In this document: positions 22,589 through 40,824 of the stretch, piece by piece
Position numbering within the stretch: position 1 is the first letter of the stretch
Layout: every line of letters begins with the position of its first letter
Source of the DNA: Scylla paramamosain
Lineage: Eukaryota > Arthropoda > Malacostraca > Decapoda > Portunidae
DNA length: 64,000 nt
Reading direction: 5' to 3'
Assembly (NCBI RefSeq): GCF_035594125.1
Contig: NC_087173.1
Span: 13,775,755-13,839,754 of the forward strand
The notes under the pieces: model-generated
Seen by the model: the letters and a program-made list of their open reading frames with translations, nothing else
Told to the model about the DNA's origin: nothing
Database searches by the model: none
Position numbers and translations under genes: made by a program

Positions 22589-24545
22589 GGTCAGTCAGGC
22601 TGGTGGTGCCAGGGTCAGTCAGGTTGGTGGTGCCAGGGTCAGTCAGTCAGGCTGGTGGTGCCAGGGTCAGTCAGGCTGGTGGTGCCAGGGTCAGTCAGTC
22701 AGGCTGGTGGTGCCAGGGTCAGTCAGGCTGGTGGTGCCAGGGTCAGTCAGGCTGGTGGTGCCAGGGTCAGTCAGTCAGGCTGGTGGTGCCAGGGTCAGTC
22801 AGGCTGGTGGTGCCAGGGTCAGTCAGTCAGGCTGGTGGTGCCAGGGTCAGTCAGGCTGGTGGTGCCAGGGTCAGTCAGGCTGGTGGTGCCAGGGTCAGTC
22901 AGGCTGGTGGTGCCAGGGTCAGTCAGTCAGGCTGGTGGTGCCAGGGTCAGTCAGGCTGGTGGTGCCAGGGTCAGTCAGTCAGGCTGGTGGTGCCAGGGTC
23001 AGTCAAGCTGGTGGTGCCAGGGTCAGTCAGGCTGGTGGTGCCAGGGTCAGTCAGGCTGGTGGTGCCAGGGTCAGTCAGGCTGGTGGTGCCAGGGTCAGTC
23101 AGTCAGGCTGGTGGTGCCAGGGTCAGTCAGGCTGGTGGTGCCAGGGTCAGTCAGGCTGGTGGTGCCAGGGTCAGTCAGGCTGGTGGTGCCAGGGTCAGTC
23201 AGTCAGGCTGGTGGTGCCAGGGTCAGTCAGGCTGGTGGTGCCAGGGTCAGTCAGGCTGGTGGTGCCAGGGTCAGTCAGGCTGGTGGTGCCAGGGTCAGTC
23301 AGTCAGGCTGGTGGTGCCAGGGTCAGTCAGGCTGGTGGTGCCAGGGTCAGTCAGGCTGGTGGTGCCAGGGTCAGTCAGGCTGGTGGTGCCAGGGTCAGTC
23401 AGGCTGGTGGTGCCAGGGTCAGTCAGGCTGGTGGTGCCAGGGTCAGTCAGGCTGGTGGTGCCAGGGTCAGTCAGGCTGGTGGTGCCAGGGTCAGTCAGGC
23501 TGGTGGTGCCAGGGTCAGTCAGTCAGGCTGGTGGTGCCAGGGTCAGTCAGGCTGGTGGTGCCAGGGTCAGTCAGGCTGGTGGTGCCAGGGTCAGTCAGGC
23601 TGGTGGTGCCAGGGTCAGTCAGGCTGGTGGTGCCAGGGTCAGTCAGGCTGGTGGTGCCAGGGTCAGTCAGTCAGGCTGGTGGTGCCAGGGTCAGTCAGGC
23701 TGGTGGTGCCAGGGTCAGTCAGGCTGGTGGTGCCAGGGTCAGTCAGGCTGGTGGTGCCAGGGTCAGTCAGTCAGGCTGGTGGTGCCAGGATCAGTCAGGC
23801 TGGTGGTGCCAGGGTCAGTCAGTCAGGCTGGTGGTGCCAGGGTCAGTCAGGCTGGTGGTGCCAGGGTCAGTCAGGCTGGTGGTGCCAGGGTCAGTCAGGC
23901 TGGTGGTGCCAGGGTCAGTCAGTCAGGCTGGTGGTGCCAGGGTCAGTCAGGCTGGTGGTGCCAGGGTCAGTCAGGCTGGTGGTGCCAGGGTCAGTCAGGC
24001 TGGTGGTGCCAGGGTCAGTCAGTCAGGCTGGTGGTGCCAGGGTCAGTCAGGCTGGTGGTGCCAGGGTCAGTCAGGCTGGTGGTGCCAGGGTCAGTCAGGC
24101 TGGTGGTGCCAGGGTCAGTCAGTCAGGCTGGTGGTGCCAGGGTCAGTCAGTCAGGCTGGTGGTGCCAGGGTCAGTCAGGCTGGTGGTGCCAGGGTCAGTC
24201 AGGCTGGTGGTGCCAGGGTCAGTCAGGCTGGTGGTGCCAGGGGCAGTCAGGCTGGTGGTGCCAGGGTCAGTCAGGCTGGTGGTGCCAGGGTCAGTCAGGC
24301 TGGTGGTGCCAGGGTCAGTCAGGCTGGTGGTGCCAGGGTCAGTCAGGCTGGTGGTGCCAGGGTCAGTCAGGCTGGTGGTGCCAGGGTCAGTCAGGCTGGT
24401 GGTGCCAGGGTCAGTCAGGCTGGTGGTGCCAAGGTCAGTCAGGCTGGTGGTGCCAGGGTCAGTCAGGCTGGTGGTGCCAGGGTCAGTCAGGCTGGTGGTG
24501 CCAGGGTCAGTCAGGCTGGTGGTGCCAGGGTCAGTCAAGTTGGTA
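22589..24545. repeat. Satellite of 24- and 28-bp units
   Basis: About 80 units of GTCAGTCAGG plus CTGGTGGTGCCAGG. Long units carry one extra TCAG. In the middle, long and short units often alternate as one long plus three short, a 100-bp higher-order period. Units are nearly identical, with rare variants (T at 22624, A near 23005 and 23788, G at 24243). All three plus-strand frames are free of stops, so long reading frames here are a by-product of composition. Confidence 0.95.
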
Positions 24546-24660
24546 GTCCGCACCTTTTTATTTTTTTGTGTATTTCTTTTATTGGTTTTATTTATTTATT
24601 TATTTATTTTATTCATTTTATTTATTTATTTATTTATTTATTTTACCTGGTAGTCCGTAG
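24546..24660. repeat. (TTTA)n tract between the two satellites
   Basis: Two tetranucleotide arrays at 24589-24611 and 24620-24645. Repeats of TGGTAGTCCG flank them at 24541 and 24649. Confidence 0.8.
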
Positions 24661-24749
24661 ACTTGTCAGGGTTAGGTGGGGAGAGAAGGGAAGTGCTGTG
24701 CACTCACCTCCTTACTCTCCCCGGGGGTGGTAAGGAGGTGCTGTGCACT

Positions 24750-24957
24750 CACACGCCTTCCTTGCTGCTGTGCACTCACCTGCCTTCCTTGCTGCTGTGC
24801 ACTCACCTGCCTTCCCTGCTGCTGTGCACTCACCTGCCTTCCTTGCTGCTGTGCACTCACCTGCCTTCCCTGCTGCTGTGCACTCACCTGCCTTCCTTGC
24901 TGCTGTGCACTCACCTGCCTTCCTTGCTGCTGTGCACTCACCTGCTTTGGGGAGGAT
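24750..24957. repeat. 27-bp tandem repeat, about seven units
   Basis: Units of CTTCC(T/C)TGCTGCTGTGCACT plus CACCTGC. The length is a multiple of three, so reading frames stay open. Confidence 0.9.
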
Positions 24958-24994
24958 AGGGAGGTGCTGCGCACTCGCATCCCCTCCTCCTTCC

Positions 24995-25067
24995 AAGCTT
25001 CAGTGGCCGTGCAAGCTTCAGTGGTCGTACAATCTTCAGTGGCCGTTACAAGCTTCAGTGGCCGTGA
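24995..25067 (+). repeat. 18-19-bp tandem repeat running into the tRNA-His 5' end
   Basis: There are four units starting near 24995, 25013, 25031 and 25050, each carrying CTTCAGTGG(C/T)CGT. The last unit overlaps the first bases of the tRNA (GCCGTGA), so the repeat contains the tRNA's own 5' end. Confidence 0.65.
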
Positions 25068-25132
25068 TCGTATAGTGGTTAGTACATTGCGTTGTGGCCG
25101 CAATAACCCAGGTTCGAATCCTGGTCACGGCA
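25061..25132 (+). tRNA. tRNA-His (anticodon GTG)
   Basis: The 72-nt sequence folds as a cloverleaf. The acceptor stem GCCGTGA pairs perfectly with TCACGGC (25061-25067 with 25125-25131). The anticodon stem is TTGCG/CGCAA (25087-25091, 25099-25103) with loop TTGTGGC and anticodon GTG at 25094-25096. The T stem is CCAGG/CCTGG with loop TTCGAAT. The D arm has TAGTGGTTAGTA (A box) and the T arm GGTTCGAATCC (B box). The order of bases closely follows animal tRNA-His. A TTTTT terminator lies at 25149-25153. All stems are intact, so it may be functional, although it sits between repeats. Confidence 0.93.
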
Positions 25133-25148
25133 GAGATAATGCGAATTC

Positions 25149-25153
25149 TTTTT
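25149..25153 (+). terminator. RNA polymerase III T-run terminator of tRNA-His
   Basis: There are five T residues 17 nt downstream of the tRNA. LINE sequence resumes immediately after it. Confidence 0.65.
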
Positions 25154-26195
25154 GAGGTTATTAGTGAGCCGCTAGTTTCTGTCTTTAGGAAATCACTTGA
25201 GTCAGGTGAGGTACCAGTAATGTGGAGGCAGGCTAATGTAGTACCCATCTTTAAGAAAGGAGATAAAACTTTAGCGTCTAATTATAGACTTGTCAGCTTA
25301 ACTTCAGTTGTGGGTCAATTATTGGCGTCAATAATAACGAGGAACATTAGAGAGCATTTAGACAAACATAATTGATAAATCAGTCACAGCATGGCTTCAC
25401 GAAGGAGAAGTCTTGCCTGACAAACTTGTTAAGTTTTTACAGTAAAGTGTACGAGGCAGCAGATAATGGTGATAGTTATGACATCTTATATCTGGACTTT
25501 AGTAAAGCCTTTGTCAAGGTACCCCATCAGAGGCTCCTGAGAAAGGTTAGGGCACACGGGATAGATGGGAGGGTGATAGGCTGGATAAGGTCATGGCTAA
25601 GCGACAGGCGACAAAGAGTTGTATAAAACGGCTCTAAATCCGACTGGGGTCATGTAATTAGTGGGGCGCCACAGGGATCAGTATTAGGGCCGTTGTTGTT
25701 TTTAATATACGTCAATGACATGGATAGTGGAATTAGTAGTGATGATAGTAAATTTGCGGATGACACAGATAGGTAGATTAATTTGGTCAGAATCGGATGC
25801 CATCGCCTTGCAGGCAGATTTAGATAGGATGAATGAATGGACGGACAGATGGCAAATGCAGTTTAATATCAACAAATGCAAAGTACTTGGCGTAGGTAGA
25901 GGAAACCCACACAATAGGTACACAATAAACAAGGAAACTCTGGTAGGTACGGGATACGAAAAAGATTAAGGAGTTATAGTTAACTCTGAACTCCGTCTAG
26001 GAAAGCAATGCATAGAGGCCAGAAACAAGGCAAATAGGGTATTAGGATTAATTTTAGGAGTGTTAAAAGTAGAAGGTCCGAAGTAATATCAAAGTTATAT
26101 TTGGCACTGGTCAGACCTCATCTAGACTACGCTGTGCCGTTCTGGTCCCGACATTATAGGAAAGATATAGGTCCATTAGAATCAGTACAGTGGAG
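25154..26195 (+). mobile_element. 5'-truncated LINE RT fragment (LINE 1 family)
   Basis: It begins immediately after the tRNA terminator with SEPLVSVFRKSLESGEVPV, then [59 protein letters not shown] and KFADDT (25750-25767), the RT catalytic box. A frameshift follows, then IALQADLDRMNEWTDRWQMQ. Several stops occur. It ends abruptly at about 26195. Confidence 0.8.
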
Positions 26196-26745
26196 AATAC
26201 ATTAATGATTTAGACTGCGGAATTGTATCGAAAATATCCAAATTTGCCGATGATACTAATCTAGGCGGTAAAGTACTGACTAGAGACGACTGTGAAGCCA
26301 TCCAGCGGGATTTAGATAACCTAAGTACTTGGAGTGAGAAATGGCTGTTACATTTTAATGGAGCTAAGCTTAAAGTTATGCACGTCGGCCACAACAATGT
26401 TAAGTAGAACTATAAATTACAAGAACAAAATTTGCTGAGAGTTACTGAAGAGAAGGACCTGGACGTAACAGTAAGAAGTGACTTGAAATGCGGTACACAG
26501 TGCTCGGCAGCAAGGCGTGAAGCAAACACCATCTTGGGATTCATTGCGCGTTGCTTCCATTGTAAAACACCCGAGGAACGATTGAAAAGATTACATATGT
26601 TCTCCCTAAGAGATCGTCGAGTCAGAGGTGATCTCATCGAAACTTTCAAAATACTCAAAAATATCGATAAGATAGATTACGAAAATCTTTTCCAGATCTC
26701 TTTGCACTCAGTAACAAGAAATAATGGCTGAAAACTTAAAAGGCA
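26196..26745 (+). mobile_element. Second LINE fragment, RT palm to C-terminus
   Basis: It switches in at YINDLDCGIVSKISKFADDT (26240-26257 for the catalytic box) and continues with LDNLSTWSEKWLLHFNGAKL, VTEEKDLDVTVRSDLK and RRVRGDLIETFKILKNID. It is a different family from the fragment just upstream, because the palm motif is present twice in the same strand. Confidence 0.75.
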
Positions 26746-26794
26746 ACGTTTTAACATTTATCATTTAAAAATATACTTTGCTTTCTCGTTTCTA

Positions 26795-27600
26795 TACACT
26801 ATGTGAAGCACTTTGCACTTATCTGCATTAAAACTCATCTGCCAGGTTTGCCCCCACTGTCAATTTGTCTACATTTTTCTGCATTTCTATTACTTGTTCG
26901 TTAGAGTCTACGGAATTCGCTATTTTGGTGTCATCAGCAAACTTCGATATTATACTGGTAACGCCCTCATCTATGCCGTTAATATAAACAAGGAAGAGAA
27001 CAAGAACAGCTCCTAAGTCTGATCCCTGTGGCATCCCGCTGGTTACGTTAGTCCACTTGAATGGTTTTCCATTCATTGCTACTCTTTGTTTACGGTTGTT
27101 TAGCCAGTTTGCAACCCATCGCAACACGTCGCCTTGGGTACCGTGTGATTTTAGTTTGATCAGTAAACGTTTGTGGGGGACTTTGTCGAAGAACTTTTGA
27201 GAATCAAGATACATTATATCTACCGCTTTACTCTCGTCACACTGGTTCAGAATATCACACAAGTGTAAGAGGTTCGTCAAACAAGAGCGTTTGTTGCGGA
27301 AGCCGTGTTGAATATTTTTAAGTAAGTTGTTTTCTTCTAAGTGATTAACGAGTTAATCTCTTATTAGTGTTTCAGGCATTTTGCATACGACTCAGGTTAA
27401 GCTGACTGGCCGGTAATTACATGGTTAAGATATACTGCCTTTTTTGAAAATCGGAGTTACGTTAGCAAGCTTCCACTCATCAGGCACTGTGCCGGACTGC
27501 AGGGATTCATTGAACAATACGGTTAATGGTCATGAAAGGATGACAGTTTCATCAAGCAATTGTCTTCATTCATCTGTGTGCGGAAATTTCAACTTAATGA
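26795..27600 (-). mobile_element. LINE RT fragment on the minus strand
   Basis: The minus strand reads TNLLHLCDILNQCDESKAVD, YLDSQKFFDKVPHKRLLIKL, LNNRKQRVAMNGKPF, SGMPQGSDLGAVLVLFLVY and SKFADDTKIAN (catalytic box near 26.93 kb). The weak N-terminal RT region extends to about 27.6 kb. It faces the plus-strand fragment at 26.2-26.75 kb tail to tail. Confidence 0.78.
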
Positions 27601-28806
<1,206 letters not shown>

Positions 28807-28807
<1 letters not shown>

Positions 28808-28850
28808 CTCCAGAAATACAAGTTTCGCATGAAACTTGTATTTCTGGAGT
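28807..28850. repeat. Perfect 20-bp-arm palindrome with GCAT loop
   Basis: ACTCCAGAAATACAAGTTTC at 28807-28826, GCAT, and its exact complement at 28831-28850. The flanks do not pair further. The loop is shorter than usual for a microRNA precursor. Confidence 0.9.
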
Positions 28851-30541
<1,691 letters not shown>

Positions 30542-30982
30542 ACTGGCCACCAAAGAGTGAACTACCACGTGGAGGGAGGCTGGGGCGTCCTAAGAGTGGA
30601 TCTTGGAGGGGGCGTGAGGCTGTGGCGTGCCCTGGATCGTGAAACTCCTGGTGGAGAGGTTGGCGTAGCCAGAGTGGTGGGCGTGGACGAAGGGCGCCCT
30701 CCTGTGTCCTCCACCGCCACCCTCACCATTACTGTCAGTGATGTGAATGATTGCCCGCCGCGTCTCCTGCCGCCCACACTGCTGTACGTGAAGGAGGGCG
30801 CGCCGCCTTCCCTACTGGGCGTCCTCTCAGCCACGGACGATGACCTGTGGCACCTCGGTCACGGCCCTCACTTCACCTTCAGCCTGGCGCCCTCCATCCC
30901 GGCACTCACCACCTGCAGGAGGGAGTGGAGGAGTGCGGGAGGCTGCAGGAGGGAGTGGAGGAGTGCGGGAGGCTGCCTTTAG
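30542..30982 (+). pseudogene. Cadherin ectodomain exon or gene fragment
   Basis: After an acceptor-like TTCCCCAG the frame reads a cadherin repeat end with LDRET, VDEGRPPVSSTATLTITVSD and VNDCPP (the calcium-binding DxND signature), then the start of a next repeat with YVKEGAPPSLLGVLSATDDD and LGHGPHFTFSLAPS. Cadherins are calcium-dependent adhesion proteins. The frame ends after a 30-bp tandem duplication (two copies at about 30914-30973) and a TAG at 30980-30982. No transmembrane part or other cadherin exon is seen within the window. AATAAA near 31310 could end a transcript. It could be a real exon near a window of unseen exons, or a broken copy. Confidence 0.7.
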
Positions 30983-35228
<4,246 letters not shown>

Positions 35229-35338
35229 CCTCACAACTCACTCTCCCACCTTCTCCTTTACCTTCTCATATTCAAGACTTCCACCTCACAACTCACTCTC
35301 CCACCTTCTCCTTTACCTTCTCATATTCAAGACTTCCA
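35229..35338. repeat. 55-bp tandem duplication
   Basis: CCTCACAACTCACTCTCCCA at 35229 and again at 35284, next to the end of the BEL/Pao piece. Confidence 0.9.
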
Positions 35339-36345
35339 TCACTAGCGGTAACACTCCCTTTGGGCAGTCTTGACCAACATTGCTATGTTGCCGGCACCTG
35401 CCTGTCTTCACATGCCTCCAAGGTAAAGAAAAATGTCTGGTTACACAACTTTGGAAAAGAATGGGTCTCCTCACTTGCAGGGGTTGCATCCCTCTAGTCA
35501 TAGAGCTCCAGGAAGCAGAGTTTGTTATAAGGGCGCTGGACCACAATCCCTTTTTTAATTTTGTACTCGTGCCTGTAGTACCAAGCCGTCGTCGCTAACC
35601 TTGGTGTCTACGACTCTCGTGTTCACACTAATCTCCATAATTTCCGAGGCAGAATTTCATCTGTAACAATGATGAGGTTTCGACGCGTCATCAGGTCTCG
35701 CGGTGGTGAAGCAATGGCACGTATTCATGTGGCCAACGTTTCCAGAACAGGTTATCCAAGTACTGAGCGTGCTTCCACCGCCTCAGGATGGCGGTTGCAT
35801 TTTCCCTTATTTGAGAGATTCACTTTCGTCAGTAAATGTTTCATGAGTCCCATGTATCATCATCCCCATGACGCACGTATTAGGTGCGTAGGCGTCAGTG
35901 CCTATAGATGGATCACTGGGTCGTTTGACAACTGAGTTAACGGTCTGCTGCTGTTCACAATGACCTTTGCCTCACAGAAAAGTGTATGTAACCTCTCATC
36001 GTCCAGCAGCTGATTGCGTACAGTCAGTATTTGGCGCTCCCAAACTCCACCCATATGGGACGCCCTTGGTGGGTTGAATCTCCACTCTAATCCCTTCTTG
36101 TGTAAAGTTCCTCTAGCGTCTCTCTCTCCCATCGTCGCATGGCCGTACAAATAACGGCAAACCTCGTCGAGCTCCGTTCGTGTAAGAGTGTAAGAGTAAT
36201 GGATGGACGTTCATCGACAACTGAGACCTTTTCTATGGCAGGGACACCTTGTACGCCAGGGATGGAGTGCATTTATCACGCCAGGCTGTTCCGTGTTTTG
36301 GCCGGAACACTCAAGCGGGAGGTTACTGCACTCCAGCGCTTTTTT
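35313..36345 (-). pseudogene. BEL/Pao retrotransposon: distal integrase and pol C-terminus (broken)
   Basis: The minus strand reads EWRFNPPRASHMGGVWERQI, the hallmark of BEL/Pao integrases, followed by a CEAKVIVNSSRPLTQLS-type segment, then (after stops and frameshifts) KHAQYLDNLFWKRW and DGLV...NKLCFLE-like pol end motifs. It probably continues the minus-strand BEL/Pao piece at 46.29-48.14 kb, separated from it by a 9.9-kb insertion. It is inactive: there are several stops. Confidence 0.75.
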
Positions 36346-36398
36346 CGTTAGTCGGGAGGGAAGAAGGGGTAGTGAGGAGAAGGCGAGGGGCAAATTAG

Positions 36399-36618
36399 TT
36401 AAATCTAGAAAGGAAGCTAGCTCAGGGAAGGTGAGAAATAGCTTAAATCTAGAAAGGTAGCTAGCTCAGGGAAGGTGAGAAATAGCTTAAATCTAGAAAG
36501 GTAGCTAGCTCAGGGAAGGTGAGAAATAGCTTAAATCTAGAAAGGTAGCTAGCTCAGGGAAGGTGAGAAATAGCTTAAATCTAGAAAGGTAGCTAGCTCA
36601 GGGAAGGTGAGAAATAGC
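36399..36618 (+). repeat. Five 44-bp tandem units at the LINE 5' end
   Basis: Units start at 36399, 36443, 36487, 36531 and 36575 and contain TCTAGAAAGG(T/A)AGCTAGCTC. They end where the endonuclease reading frame starts, like the tandem 5'-UTR monomers known in some LINEs. Confidence 0.85.
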
Positions 36619-37741
36619 TTAAGTGTTTACTACGCAAACTGTAGAAGTATTTTTAATAAAATAGACTTGCTTAGAGGAATAGCGTGTGTAGAGAAATTTA
36701 TCATTGCTTTAACTGAAATTTGGTTAGATATGTCAGGAAAAGTATTTAATCCAGAGGTTAAGATAGACGGTTATACACATTGTTCTATAAAGACAGGGGA
36801 AACAGGAGAGGAGGCGGCGACGCGTTATACGTTAGGGACACATTAGTGTTGTATTAACAGTAGAATTAAATCGGATAACACAAAACAGAGTCGATATGGG
36901 TAGGATCGCAGTCAGTAGTACTGGGAGTAGTGTACAGACCACCGACCAGTACAAAGGAAATTAACACCTCACTGTGGCAGGAAATAAATAGAGCAGGCAG
37001 GTACAGTCAGGTATGTGTGGTAGATTTTAGTTTTTGGAATATCGACTGGAGCCTGATTGTGGGTAACAAGGAAGCAGAGGAATTTCTTAACAGGATAATT
37101 TTTTAAAACAGGTAGTCGTAGAACCCACAAGGGGGAATAATAATCTAGATTTAATTCTTACTAACAGGGAGGAAGCAGTCACGCAGGTAGAGGTTGGAGG
37201 ACAGCTAGGTAACAGTGACCATTAGGAAATTAGGTACAATTTAAAATGAGTAGAAACTTCTAGAAGCAAAAACACTAGTAAAATACCTGACTTTAGGACA
37301 GCAGATTTTGAGGAATTAAAAAGGTACCTCCAAGGAGTGGACTGGCAACGGATGCAGGGTGAGGTCAGGTCCGGGACGGAGTTCAAAGAGATAAGGCAGG
37401 ATGAGAGAGGTGAGGTGAGGCGTGAGGGTGTAGGACAAGAGGGAAGATGTGTCCGGAAGGAAGGAGGAAAGAGGAATGGGGAGATAGGTGTGAGTATGTT
37501 GGAATGTCAGGTCATGCTGAAATGAGAGAGGTGAGGTCAAGGCGAGTAGATGAGGGAGTGGAGAGGATGGTAGGGGACGAGATGAGGGGACTAGGTGAAG
37601 TAAATGTAGATGAATTGTATAAATATTTCGTAGATAAAGTTCATACAGGTCAGTTAGCAAATATCCCGTATAGAGTAGTAAGATCACAGAAAAATTGTCC
37701 GGATGACTGCTGGGTAAAACATTATATAGGGCGGAAGGGAA

Positions 37742-37868
<127 letters not shown>

Positions 37869-39470
37869 GAAATTAAGGTCAGATGATTAAGTTATAAGGT
37901 CACAATATAATGGATTAGTTAGAACAGTCAGGAAGTTAACGAGGAAAGCAAAGGGCAATTATGAATTAAAGGTAGCCAGCCAGCCACTCGAAGAGGGACC
38001 AGGACGAAGAATAAGGATACTATAGGTCCATTAAAGGCAGCTGGTTAGTTCTGGGGAGGACATTAGTAAACTTCTGAATTATTATTTTTTAACTGTCTTC
38101 ACCCAGGAAAACATGCAGGATATGTCAGATAGTGAACAGGTGTTTAGAGCAGATGAGAATGAGAAGCTGACATATTTCCATAACTGAGGAGATAGTGGAA
38201 CAGGAGATAGATAGGCTAAAAAAGTTCAAGACATCAGGACCTGATGAAATATATCCCAGAGTACTTAAGGAATGCAAAGAGATTATTAGTGAGCCGTTAG
38301 TTTCTGTCTTTAGGAAATCACTGGAGTCGGGTGAGGTACCAGTAATGTGGAGGCAGGCTAATGTAGTACCCATCTCTAATAAAGGAGATAAAACCTGTCA
38401 GCTTAACTTAAGTTGTAGGTAAACTATTATAGAGTCAATAATAGCGAGGAATATTAGGGAACATTTAGACAACAAATATATAGATATATATGACTTGATA
38501 AAATCAGTCACAGATAGATATATATAACTTGATAAATCAGTCACAGCATGGCTTCACGAAGGGGAAGTCTTGCCTGACAAACTTAAGTTTTTACGGTAAA
38601 GTGTACGAGGCAGCAGATAATGGTGATAGTTATGATATCTTATATCTGGACTTTTTAGTAAAGCCTTTGACAAGGTACCCCATCAGAGGCTCCTGAGAAA
38701 GGTTAGGGCACACGGGATAGATGGGAGAGTGATAGGCTGGATAAGGTCATGGCTAAGCGACAGGTGACAGAGTTGTAATAAACGGCTCTAAATCCGAGTG
38801 GGGTCATGTAATTAGTGGGGTGCCACAGGGATCAGTATTAGGACCGTTGTTGTTTTTAATATACATCAATGACTTGGATAGCGGAATTAGTAGTGATGTT
38901 AGTAAATTTGCGGATGACACAGGTAGATTAGGTCAGAATCGATTAGGTCAGAATCGGATGCCATCGCCTTGCAGGCAGTAGATTTATAGATAAGATTCAG
39001 GAGTTATAGTTAGCTCTGAACTCCGTCTTGAGAAACAGGGCAAATAGGGTACTAGGATTAATTTTTAGGAGTGTTAAAAGTAGAAGGCCGGAAGTGATAT
39101 TAAAGTTTTATACTTGGCGCTCGCTGGTCAGACCTCATCTAGACTACGCAGTGATATAGGTCTCTATTAGATAGAATCAGTTAGATAGAATCAGTACAAA
39201 GGAGAATGACTAAAAGGATACAGGGGATGAGGAGTATTCCTTACGAGGCGAGATTGAAGCTGTTAAATTTACATTCTTTAGAAGGATGTATTTTAAGAGG
39301 GGACCTGATATAAAAGTAGTCTTTTTAAGTGGTATAAGCAAAATTGTTAGGATCAGCAACCAGGGTAGAACAAGAAATAATGGGTTCAAGCTTGAAAAAT
39401 TTAGATAAGTTTATGTTTTGTTCTCAGAGTGGTAGATGAGATGATGATGGTAGATGATAAATCAAGTTTA

Positions 39471-39728
39471 ACAACGCTAGTGCAAGGGGAGGAGGCAGTA
39501 CTAGAGGAGGAGGCAGTAGACACCTGCCCAAACGATAATTACTCCCAGTGAGGTGTGCAGCACTGTTCAGGGGGTGCTGTGAACTTGTATCATTAAACCC
39601 AGCTGTGACCTCACTGAACGTTTGTTTCCCTTTGTGTCTCACAACACAAGGGGGCAGTCACAGCCTGCCCTCTAAAGACAACTCTCTTCCTCCACACAAA
39701 ACTACAAGCACCTAATAACACACACACC
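39471..39728 (+). mobile_element. 5' leader of a second LINE (LINE 2), interrupted by the LTR element
   Basis: Non-coding sequence (CACCTGCCCAAACG, later ACACACACC) that would join directly to 44931 onward if the LTR element and one CACC copy were removed. The start coordinate is approximate. Confidence 0.45.
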
Positions 39729-40816
39729 TGTCATGTTATTGGCCGAGTTTACCTTGAATGGGATCACATTTTCTTAGTGTCCCCGTGTTCCGGTTACCTG
39801 CCATTCGGACATTATCCTTATTATTGTTATAAGTAGTGTAAGGCTTATTTACCCATTTTATATCATGTAGTATTATTCTCTTCATAATTTAAGTTCTCTA
39901 TATCTTTATATGTATAAGGAAGGGAGTATAATTGAGGTGAAATACGTTGAAAACGAGGGGAGCTTGAGTGGGCAACAACACATTCCAAGGAGGGGAAAAA
40001 TCAGAGCGCCTTAGGTCGTGAGGAAAGGTGGAGGGAAGGCGTCTCTCAGGGGAGGATTTTGGTGTGGATTGGTGATGGAGTGAGTTTGTGGAGGTATTAG
40101 TGGTGTAGCGGTATAACCTTGATATCCAGGATCAGGTTAGTGAGTCTTTTGTGGTACCAAGAGCTCTTGTCCGCTGAAATTCGGTTGTTGAGTTGTGCCG
40201 GTGACGCTGTTGGGAGGGGTCATAGGTCAAACTGGCAGCCATTTTGTGAGTGGAGGTTGTGGTGTTAACCTTGGAAGTTGGTGTTGTGGTGTACTGATGA
40301 TTTTGGGGACGATGTTATGGTGTTATGAGTAATCTTTGGTGATAATGGTAATCTCTTGTGAGGTTTGAGGAGGTGAAATTCGGGAATTATTGTCTGGGGA
40401 CGCGGAAATGGCGTCCGGGTAAATTCCTGCGGTTGAGGGGAAACATTTTTGTGACTGGTGGAGGTGTAAACGGGTTCTGGTGACGTGGGAAGTGACGAGA
40501 ACGTCATGTAGTAACGTGTGCTACCTCATGTTGTTTGTGAATTATTATTAGTATTAATATATGTGCTTGTAACATGGAATAATCGTGTTTTCTACCCCCC
40601 CCCAACAACAATCTGGTATTAGAGGTAATTCCAGGTGTGCTGAGTCAAGGTAAAGGTGGAGTAAGAGATAATTCTGACGATTTCGGATAGGTCGGGTAGG
40701 CACTCGAAGCCTTTAAAAATCCAGACCTTTAAAACTTTCCGGGATCAGTGTAACGTCCACTTTCTTGGAGAGATAACCGGTATCGTACGATCGCAGGTAA
40801 GTAGGCGATCGTGACA
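39729..40816 (+). repeat. 5' LTR of the Gmr1-type element
   Basis: 1088 bp, TGTCA...TGACA. It is almost identical to 43842-44930; differences seen include A/G at 39768, G/A near 40214, changes near 40450, 40665 and 40798, and one extra T before the C-run of the 3' copy. A TGGTATTAGAGG stretch at about 40614 resembles a primer-binding site but is present in both copies. Confidence 0.9.
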
Positions 40817-40824
40817 GAAAAGCG

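Noticed and set aside
22589..24545. CRISPR-like regular array
   Set aside because: Units are contiguous with no unique spacers, and the context is a eukaryotic genome.
22302..24733. Reading frames of 647-783 codons on the plus strand
   Set aside because: They run through the 24/28-bp satellite, which lacks stops in all three plus frames. There is no start context, domain or codon evidence.
35669..36351. Plus-strand open frames at 35.67-35.94 and 36.14-36.35 kb
   Set aside because: They are antisense shadows of the minus-strand BEL/Pao integrase.
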